From NCBI GenBank assembly GCA_937923175.1, contig CALALB010000046.1, forward strand, positions 1 through 52,426: a DNA stretch of 52,426 nt. Direction: 5' to 3'. Both the position numbers and the translations under genes were made by a program. Below the pieces are notes generated by a model that ran no database searches, had not been told where the DNA came from, and was given only the letters and a program-made list of their open reading frames with translations. The DNA comes from an uncultured Chromatiaceae bacterium. GTDB taxonomy: Bacteria > Pseudomonadota > Gammaproteobacteria > Chromatiales > Chromatiaceae. Below are positions 31,880 to 40,360 of this stretch, one piece after another (the stretch's first letter is position 1; each line of letters opens with the position of its first letter).

Positions 31880-32580
31880 TGGCTGAATCCTCGTATCAAG
31901 AACGGCGAGTCTGGATCGCCAACTATTTCGATCGAACTGCCGCCGATGCTTGGGCGCGGTTGACCTCGGATGCCAAGGTCAGCCGGGTGCGGCAAACGGT
32001 GCGCGCGGGGCGCGATGAGATGCGGGGCACCCTGCTCAGTTGGCTGCCGGAGGACCTGCGCGGCAGGCGCCTGCTCGATGCCGGCTGCGGGACGGGGATG
32101 CTGGCGGTCGAGGCAGCGCGCCGAGGCGCTGAGGTCATTGCGGTCGATGTGGCGCCGACCTTGATCCAGATCGCCCGCGAGCGTCTGCCCAGCAATTTAG
32201 GGCCCGGCTCGGTTGTCTTCATCGCTGGCGATATGCTTGATCCAGAACTGGGCCAGTTCGATTATGTCGTGGCGATGGACTCATTGATCCATTATCGGCC
32301 AGAGGATGCGGTCCGGGTGGTGGGCCGCCTGGCAGAGCGTACGCGGGGTTCGATACTCTTTACCTTCGCACCCCGGACGATTCTATTGGTGCTCATGCAC
32401 GCGATCGGTCAGCTCTTCCCGCGCGGCGACCGCTCGCCGGCGATCGAGCCGGTGAGCGAGGCGCGGTTGCGTACCCTGATCGCGGCAGAACCGGGTTTGC
32501 AGGGATGGCAGATAGGCCGGACGCGGCCGGTTTCCGTGGGCTTTTATTTATCCCAGGCCATGGAACTGATCCGGTCTTGA
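31879..32580 (+). CDS. bchM: Mg-protoporphyrin IX O-methyltransferase
   Basis: A 233-residue SAM-dependent methyltransferase that esterifies the C13 propionate of Mg-protoporphyrin IX. The SAM-binding motif is LLDAGCGTGMLAVEAARRGA at about residues 66-85, followed by VIAVDVAPTLIQIA. ATG at 31879 shares its A with the bchL TGA stop. In many purple bacteria lhaA follows bchM; here 189 non-coding bases lead directly to puhA. Confidence 0.95.
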
Positions 32581-32603
32581 ATTAGGATATATACTGGTGA
32601 ATT

Positions 32604-32653
32604 GATCGTTTGAATGGCGAGGGGGGGGGGAGGATTGGCCAAATCAAACGATC
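32604..32653. repeat. 10-bp inverted repeat enclosing a G10 run, upstream of puhA
   Basis: GATCGTTTGA at 32604-32613 and TCAAACGATC at 32644-32653 are exact reverse complements with a 30-base loop that contains ten consecutive G (32621-32630). Two further small hairpins follow at 32670-32686 (CCTCG/CGAGG) and 32700-32716 (GGTGCG/CGCACC). All lie between bchM and puhA, so they could be mRNA processing or stability structures that raise puhA expression relative to the bch genes. Confidence 0.65.
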
Positions 32654-32769
32654 TGTAAGATGCTGGTTGCCTCGGTTTTATCGAGGTGACTGGCTTAGGG
32701 GTGCGGTCAGCGCACCGCGGTCTAGCTAGTGGTGCTGGCTAGCGTTATTACTCCGATGGAGGTCAAGCT

Positions 32770-33549
32770 ATGTCTGTTGGTGCTGAACACTATATCGATG
32801 CTGCCCAGGTCACCATCTGGGTCTTTTGGTTCTTCTTTGCCGGATTGATCTATTATCTGCGGACCGAAGACAAGCGCGAAGGCTATCCGCTCGATTCGGA
32901 TATCACCGAAAACACGGGTGGTCGGGTCAAGACCTATGGCTTCCCCGAGCCGCCAGCCCCCAAGACCTTTGTCTTGCCGCATAATCAGGGCACGGTTGTT
33001 GCCCCGCGTGAGGAGCCGCCGCTCAAGGTCAATGCAACGCCGACTGCCCCCTTCCATGGCGCTCCCATGGATCCAGTGGGTGATCCCATGCTTTCGGGCT
33101 TTGGTCCTGCGGCCTCCCCTGATCGTCCCAAACATTGCGATCTGACCATCGATGGCCAGCCCAAGATCGTCCCCCTGCGGGTAGCCAAGGACTTCTCGAT
33201 CCATGAGCGCGATCCCGATCCGCGCGGGATGACTGTGGTGGGCCTAGACGGCGAGGTTGCTGGCACTGTGTCCGATGTCTGGGTCGATCGCTCTGAACCA
33301 CAGATCCGCTATCTAGAGGTCGAGGTGGCTGCGACTAAAAAGAAGGTCCTGTTGCCCATTGGTTTCAGCCGCTTTGACAAGAGAAAGCGGCTAGTCAAGG
33401 TCCATGCCATCAAGGCGGCCCATTTCGCGAATGTCCCAGCCCTGGCTAAACCTGACCAGGTCACCCTCTATGAAGAGGATAAGATCTGTGCCTACTATGC
33501 AGGGGGCAAGCTCTATGCCGCGGCCGATCGCGCCGGTCCCTGGCTGTGA
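32770..33549 (+). CDS. puhA: Photosynthetic reaction centre subunit H
   Basis: A 259-residue H subunit. A single membrane helix lies at about residues 11-32 ([17 protein letters not shown]), followed by [21 protein letters not shown] and the cytoplasmic PRC-type domain ([20 protein letters not shown]). The middle part ([22 protein letters not shown]) is very like Thermochromatium/Allochromatium H. It caps the L/M dimer and guides protons to QB. GGAGG at 32758-32762 is an ideal site for the ATG at 32770, the strongest in this operon. It overlaps puhB as GTGA. Confidence 0.97.
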   Translation: MSVGAEHYIDAAQVTIWVFWFFFAGLIYYLRTEDKREGYPLDSDITENTGGRVKTYGFPEPPAPKTFVLPHNQGTVVAPREEPPLKVNATPTAPFHGAPMDPVGDPMLSGFGPAASPDRPKHCDLTIDGQPKIVPLRVAKDFSIHERDPDPRGMTVVGLDGEVAGTVSDVWVDRSEPQIRYLEVEVAATKKKVLLPIGFSRFDKRKRLVKVHAIKAAHFANVPALAKPDQVTLYEEDKICAYYAGGKLYAAADRAGPWL

Positions 33550-34202
33550 GGGAATATGATTTCGAACCCATCCCGGGTTTGCCTGAGCGCCTCCCGCCTG
33601 GCGAGGAGGTGCTGTGGCAGGGCTCGCCGAGCTGGAAGGGGATGGCCCGGCGGGCCTTTCATATCCGCAAGGTGGCGGTTTATTTTGTAATCTTGGCCAT
33701 CCTGGCGGTAATCTTGGATGCTGTGGATGGCCTGACCCTCACGAGTTTGGTCAGTGGCTTGACCTGGATCCTGTTCCTTGCGCTCCTGACCATCGGTTTG
33801 CTGACCCTGCTGGCCTGGTCCATGGCCCGCGCGAGCCTCTATACCATTACCAATCGCCGGGTAGTGATGCGCATTGGTGCCGCCTTGCCGATGATGGTCA
33901 ATCTGCCCTTCAAGCAGGTCCAGGCAGCCGATCTCTGCATTTATGACGATGGCACGGGTGATATCGCGCTGCGCATGGATCTCTCGGCCAAATTATCTTA
34001 TTTTCTGTTTTGGCCGCATGTTCGGCCCTGGCAGTTTTCGCCGCCGCAGCCGATGTTGCGCACCATTCCCGAACCGAAGGGCGTTGCCGAGATCCTGGCC
34101 AAGGCGCTCGCCGATTTTCAGGCATTTGAGTCCCAGCATTCAGAGGCAGTGGCTGCGCCCAGCGAGACCCAATCCAGCCCGCCAGTGAGGTCAGAGAGTT
34201 GA
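33546..34202 (+). CDS. puhB: Reaction centre assembly protein PuhB
   Basis: A 218-residue membrane protein needed for reaction-centre assembly. It opens with the family start [23 protein letters not shown], followed by helices at about 45-65 and 72-95 and a PH-like domain ([20 protein letters not shown]). The C terminus is Ser/Glu rich. The start is a GTG at 33546 that overlaps the puhA stop (GTGA). It overlaps puhC through TTGA. Confidence 0.92.
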   Translation: MREYDFEPIPGLPERLPPGEEVLWQGSPSWKGMARRAFHIRKVAVYFVILAILAVILDAVDGLTLTSLVSGLTWILFLALLTIGLLTLLAWSMARASLYTITNRRVVMRIGAALPMMVNLPFKQVQAADLCIYDDGTGDIALRMDLSAKLSYFLFWPHVRPWQFSPPQPMLRTIPEPKGVAEILAKALADFQAFESQHSEAVAAPSETQSSPPVRSES

Positions 34203-34645
34203 GCGAGGCATTTGAAGGGCGTTCTCCCCCGCGGGTGGTTTTGATCGCGCTTTCGGCCCTGGTGATCCTGACGATCCTTGGGGTGGGGCTGGCGCGCTTA
34301 ACCGGCTATAAGTTCGAACAGGCCCCGATCCTGCCAGAGGTGGAGTCTCGCGATATCCGCTTTGTCGAGCAAGCGGATGGCAGCGTGGAGGTACGAGATG
34401 CCGCCACGGGTGCACTCATTCAAACCTTGCCCCCTGGGGAGGAGGGCTTTGTGCGCGGCATCCTGCGCACGATGACCTTCGAGCGCAAAAGGTATCGTGC
34501 TGACCTCAGCCAGCCATTCCATCTGGCCCGGCGTGCCAATGGCATGCTCACGCTTGAAGATCCTGTTTCTGGCGTCCTCATTGATCTGCGAGCCTACGGG
34601 ATCGACAACGAAGGTGCCTTTGCTGCCTTTATGCAGACACGCTAA
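34199..34645 (+). CDS. puhC: Photosynthetic complex assembly protein PuhC
   Basis: A 148-residue protein with one N-terminal helix at about 12-32 (VVLIALSALVILTILGVGLA) and a periplasmic domain. The family motifs are RDIRFVEQADGSVEVRDAATG, PPGEEGFVRGILRTMTFERKR and FHLARRANGMLTLEDPVSG. PuhC supports RC-LH1 organisation. The start is a TTG at 34199 that overlaps the puhB stop; no other start gives the N-terminal helix. Confidence 0.9.
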   Translation: MSEAFEGRSPPRVVLIALSALVILTILGVGLARLTGYKFEQAPILPEVESRDIRFVEQADGSVEVRDAATGALIQTLPPGEEGFVRGILRTMTFERKRYRADLSQPFHLARRANGMLTLEDPVSGVLIDLRAYGIDNEGAFAAFMQTR

Positions 34646-34699
34646 GGACAGCCAGTCTGCAAGGCGCTGGTCTTGATTCCACACCAGGGGGCAAAAGAG

Positions 34700-35125
34700 A
34701 TGAGCACCGTCCTATGGGTGAACTATCTGCTGGAGGATGGCGAGGTCGTTTCGGACGAAAGCGATAAATGGGCCCTGTTTGAATATCTCAACATCCTCGA
34801 TGAGTTGGCAAGCGCGGCTGGATTAGAGCCTCTTTCCAGCCTGGTCGATGATACCGACCTTCAATTCAACATCAGTGAGTCCGGGGAGCTTCCTGAGGGT
34901 TTAGAATCGACCGATGAGCTGATGGCCCGCGATGGGGTCTGGCGGGAGGCAGGTGATGCCCTGGCGATCCTCAATGGGCTCTATGATCTACTGGTCCAGG
35001 AGTGCCCCGAGGATGTCGCTGAAGAGGACTATGAGGATCTGCTGACTGAGCTCGCCGAGAGTATCGAATACGCCAAACAGGCCCATGAATTGGGCGCCAA
35101 ATTCAATTTTGCCGTCATCCTGTGA
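34700..35125 (+). CDS. Acidic conserved hypothetical protein in the puh operon
   Basis: A 141-residue soluble acidic protein (MSTVLWVNYLLEDGEVVSD). It contains DESDKWALFEYLNILDELA, DTDLQFNISESGELPEG and STDELMARDGVWREAGDAL. I recognise this pattern from an uncharacterised family found in gammaproteobacteria, with no function known to me. The ATG at 34700 is chosen over a TTG at 34673 because the family pattern starts there. It lies 54 bases after puhC and in the slot of puhD (Rhodobacter) or acsF (other lineages), to which it shows no resemblance. Confidence 0.8.
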   Translation: MSTVLWVNYLLEDGEVVSDESDKWALFEYLNILDELASAAGLEPLSSLVDDTDLQFNISESGELPEGLESTDELMARDGVWREAGDALAILNGLYDLLVQECPEDVAEEDYEDLLTELAESIEYAKQAHELGAKFNFAVIL

Positions 35126-35418
35126 TTACGGCCGTGTCCCCAAGTGTCTGCGAGGGCGAGCCCTTGAGGCATGGCCATTGCCCAGGGGGATTATTTCCAG
35201 CTTCCAGCATCCAGACCTAGATCGCCCTTGGCATTTGCTCGATCTCCCCTTGAGGTGTGAGGTGTTGGGTTAGCGGGCCGGGATGTATTCAAGCTCTTAA
35301 AGATCAGGCATGTTCGAATCGCGTTTCATTCCTGTCCATTGATGCGATTATTTGGATCGGCTCCACACCCTTAGATTCCAATTATTTATCCTGACTACCT
35401 CCAGAGACGCGCCTTTGC

Positions 35419-36282
35419 ATGGTCGATTACGGGCTTCCTGTTTTATTCGCGCTCTTTCTCTGGTGGTCGAGCACAGGCCTGGTGCTCTATCTCGATAACC
35501 TGCCGGGAGCTACCTTTCGCTGGACCCTGTTGGGTGGCGCGATTGTTTTGGTGGTCGCGCTCTTTATTTTGATCATCAGCAGTGCCTCAACCAGCATCCT
35601 GGGGGCCTATCTCGGATTTACGGCTGGGGTATTGATCTGGGGTGTCTTCGAGATGAGTTATTTCACGGGTTTTATCGCCGGCCCGCGCAAGACAGCCTGT
35701 CCGCCCGGATGTTCTAACGGAAAGCGGTTTGGTCTGGCGATCCTCACCGGGCTATATCATGAGCTTCTGATCATCGGGATGGTGCTCTTCTTGGTCTTGA
35801 TCACCTGGGGTGAGGCGAATCAGGTCGGCACCTGGGCCTTTGTCGTGTTATGGCTCATGCGCTGGAGTGCCAAGCTCAATCTGTTTCTCGGTGTACCCAA
35901 TCTCAATGAAGACTGGTTGCCCGAGCAGCTCCAGTATCTGCGCGGCTATATGGTCAAACGTCCCATGAATCTCTTGTTTCCGATCTCGGTGACCTTGGCA
36001 ACCGTCATCGACACCCTCATGGTCGCAGCGGCCTTTGCCCCTGGCGTTGAATCCAGTGAGACGGTCGGTCTCATCCTGGTGGCAACCCTGCTAGGTCTGG
36101 CCATCCTCGAGCATTGGTTTCTGGTTCTGCCCTTTCCCGATGAATGGCTATGGTCTTGGGCCTTGCCACGATCCAGGCGGCAGGTATCCGACCCAGATGA
36201 AGGGGGGCTACTGAGACTGATCGAGTCTGATTCCCCATTGCCTAAACGCCTGAGAAGACAAGGTCTTGGCAAACTCAGCTAA
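35419..36282 (+). CDS. puhE: Photosynthetic complex assembly protein PuhE
   Basis: A 287-residue polytopic membrane protein of the DUF3623 family, with about seven helices. Signatures are LPVLFALFLWWSSTGLVLYL at the start, WGVFEMSYFTGFIAGPRKTACPPGC, LYHELLIIGM and NLFLGVPNLNEDWLPEQL. PuhE affects bacteriochlorophyll supply and RC/LH1 assembly in Rhodobacter. A 293-base spacer (35126-35418) separates it from the acidic gene; I see no gene and no convincing promoter there. The start codon lacks a good ribosome site. Confidence 0.92.
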   Translation: MVDYGLPVLFALFLWWSSTGLVLYLDNLPGATFRWTLLGGAIVLVVALFILIISSASTSILGAYLGFTAGVLIWGVFEMSYFTGFIAGPRKTACPPGCSNGKRFGLAILTGLYHELLIIGMVLFLVLITWGEANQVGTWAFVVLWLMRWSAKLNLFLGVPNLNEDWLPEQLQYLRGYMVKRPMNLLFPISVTLATVIDTLMVAAAFAPGVESSETVGLILVATLLGLAILEHWFLVLPFPDEWLWSWALPRSRRQVSDPDEGGLLRLIESDSPLPKRLRRQGLGKLS

Positions 36283-36635
36283 ACAACAGGGAACCTTGAC
36301 CGCTTGATTCAATACACTCGTCTAGCCCAAGGCGTTATACTTTCCTTCGGTTTTGGCCTGGGATTGCGCATCATCCTATCCCAGGTGTGGGCGGGGGCAG
36401 GGTCGGCCGCGCCTCATCAGCTTGTCTGCTGGCGGTGCAATATCGAATTCTGCGTGGGCGAGGGTACTTTCATGCCCCAGGTGAGGGGTGCGCAGCCTCT
36501 AGTGCTCCAACCCTAAGCCCCAGCCCAGCGGTGGATAGATGTCAATCGCGAGTCTCACTGCGGCCTGGATCTGGATCCGCCAGCGGATCTGCGCGGTGAG
36601 AACTACAATGACAACGACTCAAACCGACTAGTCGG
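36283..36635. other. Spacer between puhE and hemN with structured elements
   Basis: No credible gene is present. TGT-CAATCGCGAGTC-TCA at 36540-36557 resembles a PpsR operator with one mismatch and shares TGTCAA with the puc and bchF sites. A perfect 7-bp hairpin (GATCCGC-CA-GCGGATC) lies at 36574-36589. The 12-bp palindrome CCGACTAGTCGG at 36624-36635 touches the hemN start codon. Confidence 0.5.
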
Positions 36636-38003
36636 ATGATAGACATGGCGCCTCCCATCCCTACGAGCCTTTCATTGGAGTTCCTCGAACGGTACGGTCT
36701 CGCGGCGCCTGGTTGTCCCATGACCTCGCTTGGGTCGCCTGGAGACAAGCCGTTCACGCAGGTCCAATATCTCGAGGTTTTAGAGGGCCTGCGCCAGCGT
36801 CCAGACGCACATCTGGCCGTTTATATTCATATCCCATTCTGTCATGTGCGCTGTCTGTATTGCGCCTGCGATACCACCATCACCCATAGCCTTGAACGGG
36901 TCGATCAATATCTGGATGCGCTCGAGCGCGAAATGGGGATGGTCACCGAGCGCATCGGCCTGGGCCGTCCGATTCAACATCTCCATGTTGGCGGTGGGAC
37001 GCCGAATCATCTGACCGAGCCCCAACTTGCCCGGCTGATGGAGATTGTCGAGCGACATTTCACGCTGACCCCAGAATCCTGCGCCTCGATCGAATGTAAC
37101 CCGCGCCGGGTCTCCGTTGGCCAGCTCGAGCTGATTCGCGGTCTCGGTTTTGAGCGGATCAGCTTTGGGGTTCAGGACCTGAATACCGATGTACAGCGCG
37201 CGATCGGGCGCTTACAGTCGCTGGGGATGGTACGGGATGTCTGCCTGACCGCCCGTCAGGTCGGTTTTCAAAACATCAATCTGGATCTGGTCTATGGATT
37301 GCCGTTTCAAACCCCAAGCGGTTTCCAGACCACCCTCGAGCAGGTGCTGGAGTTAGCCCCGGATCGCATCGCCTGTTTCAGCTATGCCCATGATCCGGCT
37401 AAACGTCCACACCAACACGCCATCAACCCCGCCCATCTCCCCAGCCCCGCCGAAAAGCTAGCACTCTTCCACCGCGCTGTCCGTACCTTTACTGAGGTCG
37501 GCTATCATTGGATCGGGCTCGATCTATTCGTCCTTGAGGACGATGAACTTTATGAGGCCCAAAAGGCCGGTCGGCTCTATCGCAATGCGATCGGTTATAC
37601 CACCTCACCCGATCAGGAGGTCCTGGCCTTTGGGCCAAGTGGTACCAGCGAGATCGGCGATGCCCTGGTGCGCAATGAAACCGACCTGCGGGTATGGCAG
37701 CTGAAGGTCAATAACGGCCAATTCCCGATCGGCCTGGGTCACCGCCTCAACGAGGCCGATCGGCGCCGGCGCCAGGCCATGCTGTATCTCATGTGCAATC
37801 TTCAGCTCCCTGCAAGCGCAGCAGGTGAGCTGGAGTATGAGCAACTCTGCCGCAAGGCCGAGCACGGGCTGGTCGAGATCTCGGAGGAGGGGATCCGGGT
37901 CACCCCGCAGGGGCGGTATATCCTGCATGGGTTGTGTTCTGAGCAGGAAGGGCCTGGTACCGATTGCGGCAGCGCCCAGCGTCATTTCAGGCTTTCGTCG
38001 TGA
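36636..38003 (+). CDS. hemN: Oxygen-independent coproporphyrinogen III oxidase
   Basis: A 455-residue radical SAM enzyme that converts coproporphyrinogen III to protoporphyrinogen IX without oxygen, feeding both haem and bacteriochlorophyll. The cluster motif is IPFCHVRCLYCAC (C-x3-C-x2-C), followed by HVGGGTPNHL and NLDLVYGLPFQTPSGF. The N-terminal trip-wire region and C-terminal HemN domain are present. ATG at 36636 abuts a palindrome and has no ribosome site; the ATG at 36645 is an alternative. The stop overlaps bchJ as GTGA. Confidence 0.95.
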   Translation: MIDMAPPIPTSLSLEFLERYGLAAPGCPMTSLGSPGDKPFTQVQYLEVLEGLRQRPDAHLAVYIHIPFCHVRCLYCACDTTITHSLERVDQYLDALEREMGMVTERIGLGRPIQHLHVGGGTPNHLTEPQLARLMEIVERHFTLTPESCASIECNPRRVSVGQLELIRGLGFERISFGVQDLNTDVQRAIGRLQSLGMVRDVCLTARQVGFQNINLDLVYGLPFQTPSGFQTTLEQVLELAPDRIACFSYAHDPAKRPHQHAINPAHLPSPAEKLALFHRAVRTFTEVGYHWIGLDLFVLEDDELYEAQKAGRLYRNAIGYTTSPDQEVLAFGPSGTSEIGDALVRNETDLRVWQLKVNNGQFPIGLGHRLNEADRRRRQAMLYLMCNLQLPASAAGELEYEQLCRKAEHGLVEISEEGIRVTPQGRYILHGLCSEQEGPGTDCGSAQRHFRLSS

Positions 38004-38590
38004 AGCAGGATAAGCGGGGGCGGATCGGCCCCAATGCCATCATCCGCATCCAGGAGGCGCTCAGCAGCCAGGGGGGGGAGGGGGTTGCTGAGTCTGTATT
38101 CAAACAGGCAGGGCTCGAGCCATACCTTGGCAGCCCCCCTGAGACAATGGTCCCAGAATCCGAGGTCATCGCCTTGCATCAAGCCCTGCGCACCGAGTTG
38201 GGGATCGCTGAGGCGCGGGCGATCGGACGTGATGCCGGACGGCGCACTGGTGATTATCTGCTCGCCCGTAGGATCCCCAAGCCTGCCCAATGGCTTTTAA
38301 AACGTCTCCCAGCCCGCTTGGCTGCGCGCCTTTTACTCGAGGCGATTGCAGCCAATGCGTGGACCTTTGTCGGGACAGGGCGTTTTACCATCGCGCCTAG
38401 CGCACCTGTCATCGAGATCCATGACTCGCCGCTGTGCCGCGGGGCGCGATCCAATGTGCCTCTTTGCGACTTTTATGCCGGTACCTTCGAGCGCCTGTTT
38501 CAGGCCCTGATTCATCCGGCGGCGCGGGTGACCGAGACCCAGTGCGCCGCCCAGGGTGCGCCCTACTGTTGCTTCGAGCTGCGCTGGTAA
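38000..38590 (+). CDS. bchJ: BchJ, V4R-domain protein of bacteriochlorophyll synthesis
   Basis: A 196-residue protein with a V4R domain, once assigned as 4-vinyl reductase and later thought to act as a porphyrin carrier or accessory factor. Recognised parts are GPNAIIRIQEAL near the start, AIGRDAGRRTGDYLLARRIP, and a cysteine-rich end with CRGARSNVPLCDFYAGTFERL, TQCAAQGAPYCCFEL. The frame is open from 37964, but GTG at 38000 overlaps the hemN stop (GTGA) and suits the family start. It is the last gene of the block and converges with hcp. Confidence 0.9.
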   Translation: MKQDKRGRIGPNAIIRIQEALSSQGGEGVAESVFKQAGLEPYLGSPPETMVPESEVIALHQALRTELGIAEARAIGRDAGRRTGDYLLARRIPKPAQWLLKRLPARLAARLLLEAIAANAWTFVGTGRFTIAPSAPVIEIHDSPLCRGARSNVPLCDFYAGTFERLFQALIHPAARVTETQCAAQGAPYCCFELRW

Positions 38591-38604
38591 GGGCCAAGGC
38601 TGGA

Positions 38605-40233
38605 TTAGGCGCCAGCCAGCATTGCCTGAATATCCGTCTCTGGGTTGTCGATCGGCTTAAGATCAAAACGTTCCCTCAAAAACCCTGCCACCTTGGGCGA
38701 TAAAAAGGCGGGTAGGGTCGGGCCCAGGCGGATGCCCTTGACCCCCAGATGTAAAAGCGCCAGCAATACGATGACCGCCTTTTGCTCATACCAGGCAATG
38801 TCGTAGGAGATCGGCAGGTCATTGAGGTCCGCTACCCCTAGCGTCTCCTTGAGCTTGAGTGCCACATAGGCCAGCGAATAGGCATCATTGCATTGACCCG
38901 CATCGAGCAGACGGGGGATACCGGCGACTGTTCCCAGATCAAGACCATTAAACCGATATTTGGCACAGCCGGCGGTCAGGATCAGGGTATCCCGCGGGAG
39001 GCATTGGGCCACCTCGGTGTAATAGGCGCGCTGTTTATGCCGCCCATCACAGCCGCCCATGACGATCAAGCGCCGGACGGCGCCTGACTGGACCGCGGCG
39101 AGCACCTGGTCAGCAAGCGCGAGGATCTGGGCATGGGCAAAGCCGGCCACGAGCTCGCCCTGATCGAGTGGGGTGGGGGGCGGGCAGGTGCGGGCGCGCG
39201 CGATCACCGGTGAAAAATCCTTGCTGCCGCCCTTGGGTCGATCAGGAATATGGGGCACCCCCGGCCAGCCGACCTGGCCCGTCGTAAAGATCCGGTCGCG
39301 ATAGCTGTCCTCAACCGGGATCAGACAATTGGTGGTCACCAGGATGGGACCATTGAATGCGGCAAATTCCTTGTCCTGTTGCCACCAGGCATGCCCATAG
39401 TTGCCGACAAGATGCGGGTATTGTTTGAAGGCCGGATAGGCATGGGCCGGCAGCATCTCGCCATGGGTATAGACATCGATCCCTGTGCCCTGGGTCTGTT
39501 CGAGCAGCTCTTCTAAGTCCTTAAGATCATGGCCCGAGATCAGGATGCCGGGGTTGGTTCCGACCTGTTGGTTAATCCGGGTGATCTCGGGGTGGCCAAA
39601 GGTGCTGGTATGGGCCTTATCGAGCAGTGCCATGGCCGCAACCCCGCGCTCGCCGCACCTGAATACCCAATCGAGTAGACGATTGGGAGCGGATTCGGTC
39701 AAGGTCGCTGCAAGCGCATCGATCATGAACCCATAGATCTCAGGATCCTCAAAGCCGAGGATCGCCGCATGATCTGTATAGGCAGCCAGACCCTTCAATC
39801 CATAGACCAAAAGCTCGCGCAAGGAGCGGATATCCTCATCGGTCTCAGCGAGTATGCCGACTAAGGCCCCCTTGCTGAGAGATTGCCCTGGATCTCCGCA
39901 CCAATTGACTGCATCCAGGTCGCTGCCCTGGCCAAGCTTGGACTTAAGCGACTCGCGGCGCTCGATGATCTCTTGGAGACGCTCGGTTAAACGCGCATCA
40001 TCGAAATTGACATTGGTGACGGTCATAAACAACGATTCAGCGATGAAACGGCCAAGCTCAGGATCAGTACGAACCTGGGGACCGCCTGACTGGATGACCA
40101 CCGCCAACCCCTTTAGCATATAGACCAATAGGTCTTGCAATTGGGCCGTTGACGAATGCTTGCCGCAGATCCCTTGCTGGGTGCAACCCCGGCCTTTGGA
40201 TGTCTCTTCGCATTGAAAACAGAACATCTGCAT
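38605..40233 (-). CDS. hcp: Hybrid cluster protein (hydroxylamine reductase / S-nitrosylase)
   Basis: A 542-residue iron-sulfur enzyme of anaerobic nitrosative stress. The N-terminal cluster is C5-x2-C8-x8-C17-x5-C23 (CFQCEETSKGRGCTQQGICG), the spacing of the Desulfovibrio type rather than the E. coli type. Hybrid-cluster regions seen are STFGHPEITRIN, HGEMLPAHAYP, TTNCLIPVEDSYRDRIFTTG, TAGCAKYRFN and LDAGQCNDAYS. No hcr reductase gene is adjacent. An FNR-type box lies 65 bases upstream. Confidence 0.95.
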   Translation of the reverse strand: MQMFCFQCEETSKGRGCTQQGICGKHSSTAQLQDLLVYMLKGLAVVIQSGGPQVRTDPELGRFIAESLFMTVTNVNFDDARLTERLQEIIERRESLKSKLGQGSDLDAVNWCGDPGQSLSKGALVGILAETDEDIRSLRELLVYGLKGLAAYTDHAAILGFEDPEIYGFMIDALAATLTESAPNRLLDWVFRCGERGVAAMALLDKAHTSTFGHPEITRINQQVGTNPGILISGHDLKDLEELLEQTQGTGIDVYTHGEMLPAHAYPAFKQYPHLVGNYGHAWWQQDKEFAAFNGPILVTTNCLIPVEDSYRDRIFTTGQVGWPGVPHIPDRPKGGSKDFSPVIARARTCPPPTPLDQGELVAGFAHAQILALADQVLAAVQSGAVRRLIVMGGCDGRHKQRAYYTEVAQCLPRDTLILTAGCAKYRFNGLDLGTVAGIPRLLDAGQCNDAYSLAYVALKLKETLGVADLNDLPISYDIAWYEQKAVIVLLALLHLGVKGIRLGPTLPAFLSPKVAGFLRERFDLKPIDNPETDIQAMLAGA

Positions 40234-40297
40234 GCGGATTATCCTCGCGGATTGTCAAATGACCGGGCTAGGCTGACAAATCATCGGGTCGGCCAAC

Positions 40298-40311
40298 TTG
40301 ATATAGGTCAA
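40298..40311. promoter_or_regulatory. FNR/DNR-type operator upstream of hcp
   Basis: TTGAT-ATAG-GTCAA matches the FNR consensus TTGAT-N4-ATCAA at nine of ten positions. It is centred about 71 bases before the hcp start codon and about 56 bases before the CHAD gene on the other strand. hcp genes are commonly controlled by FNR, DNR/NnrR or HcpR, so hcp is the likely target. A second inverted repeat, TTGTCA/TGACAA, lies at 40252-40279. Confidence 0.55.
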
Positions 40312-40360
40312 GGCTGAAAACTGGTCATGGCCAATTGTTCGCTGAGGAGGTGCAAGGGGA

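Noticed and set aside
32621-32630. G10 homopolymer as a phase-variation tract
   Set aside because: It is not inside a reading frame or promoter spacer that I can support. It may also be affected by sequencing error, so it is noted only as part of the inverted repeat.
36304-36516. 70-codon frame between puhE and hemN
   Set aside because: It has no start signal, family or conserved pattern. The region looks like a leader.
38592-38622. Bidirectional terminator between bchJ and hcp
   Set aside because: GGCTGG and CCAGCC can pair, but the stem is short, overlaps the hcp stop and has no T-tract on either strand.
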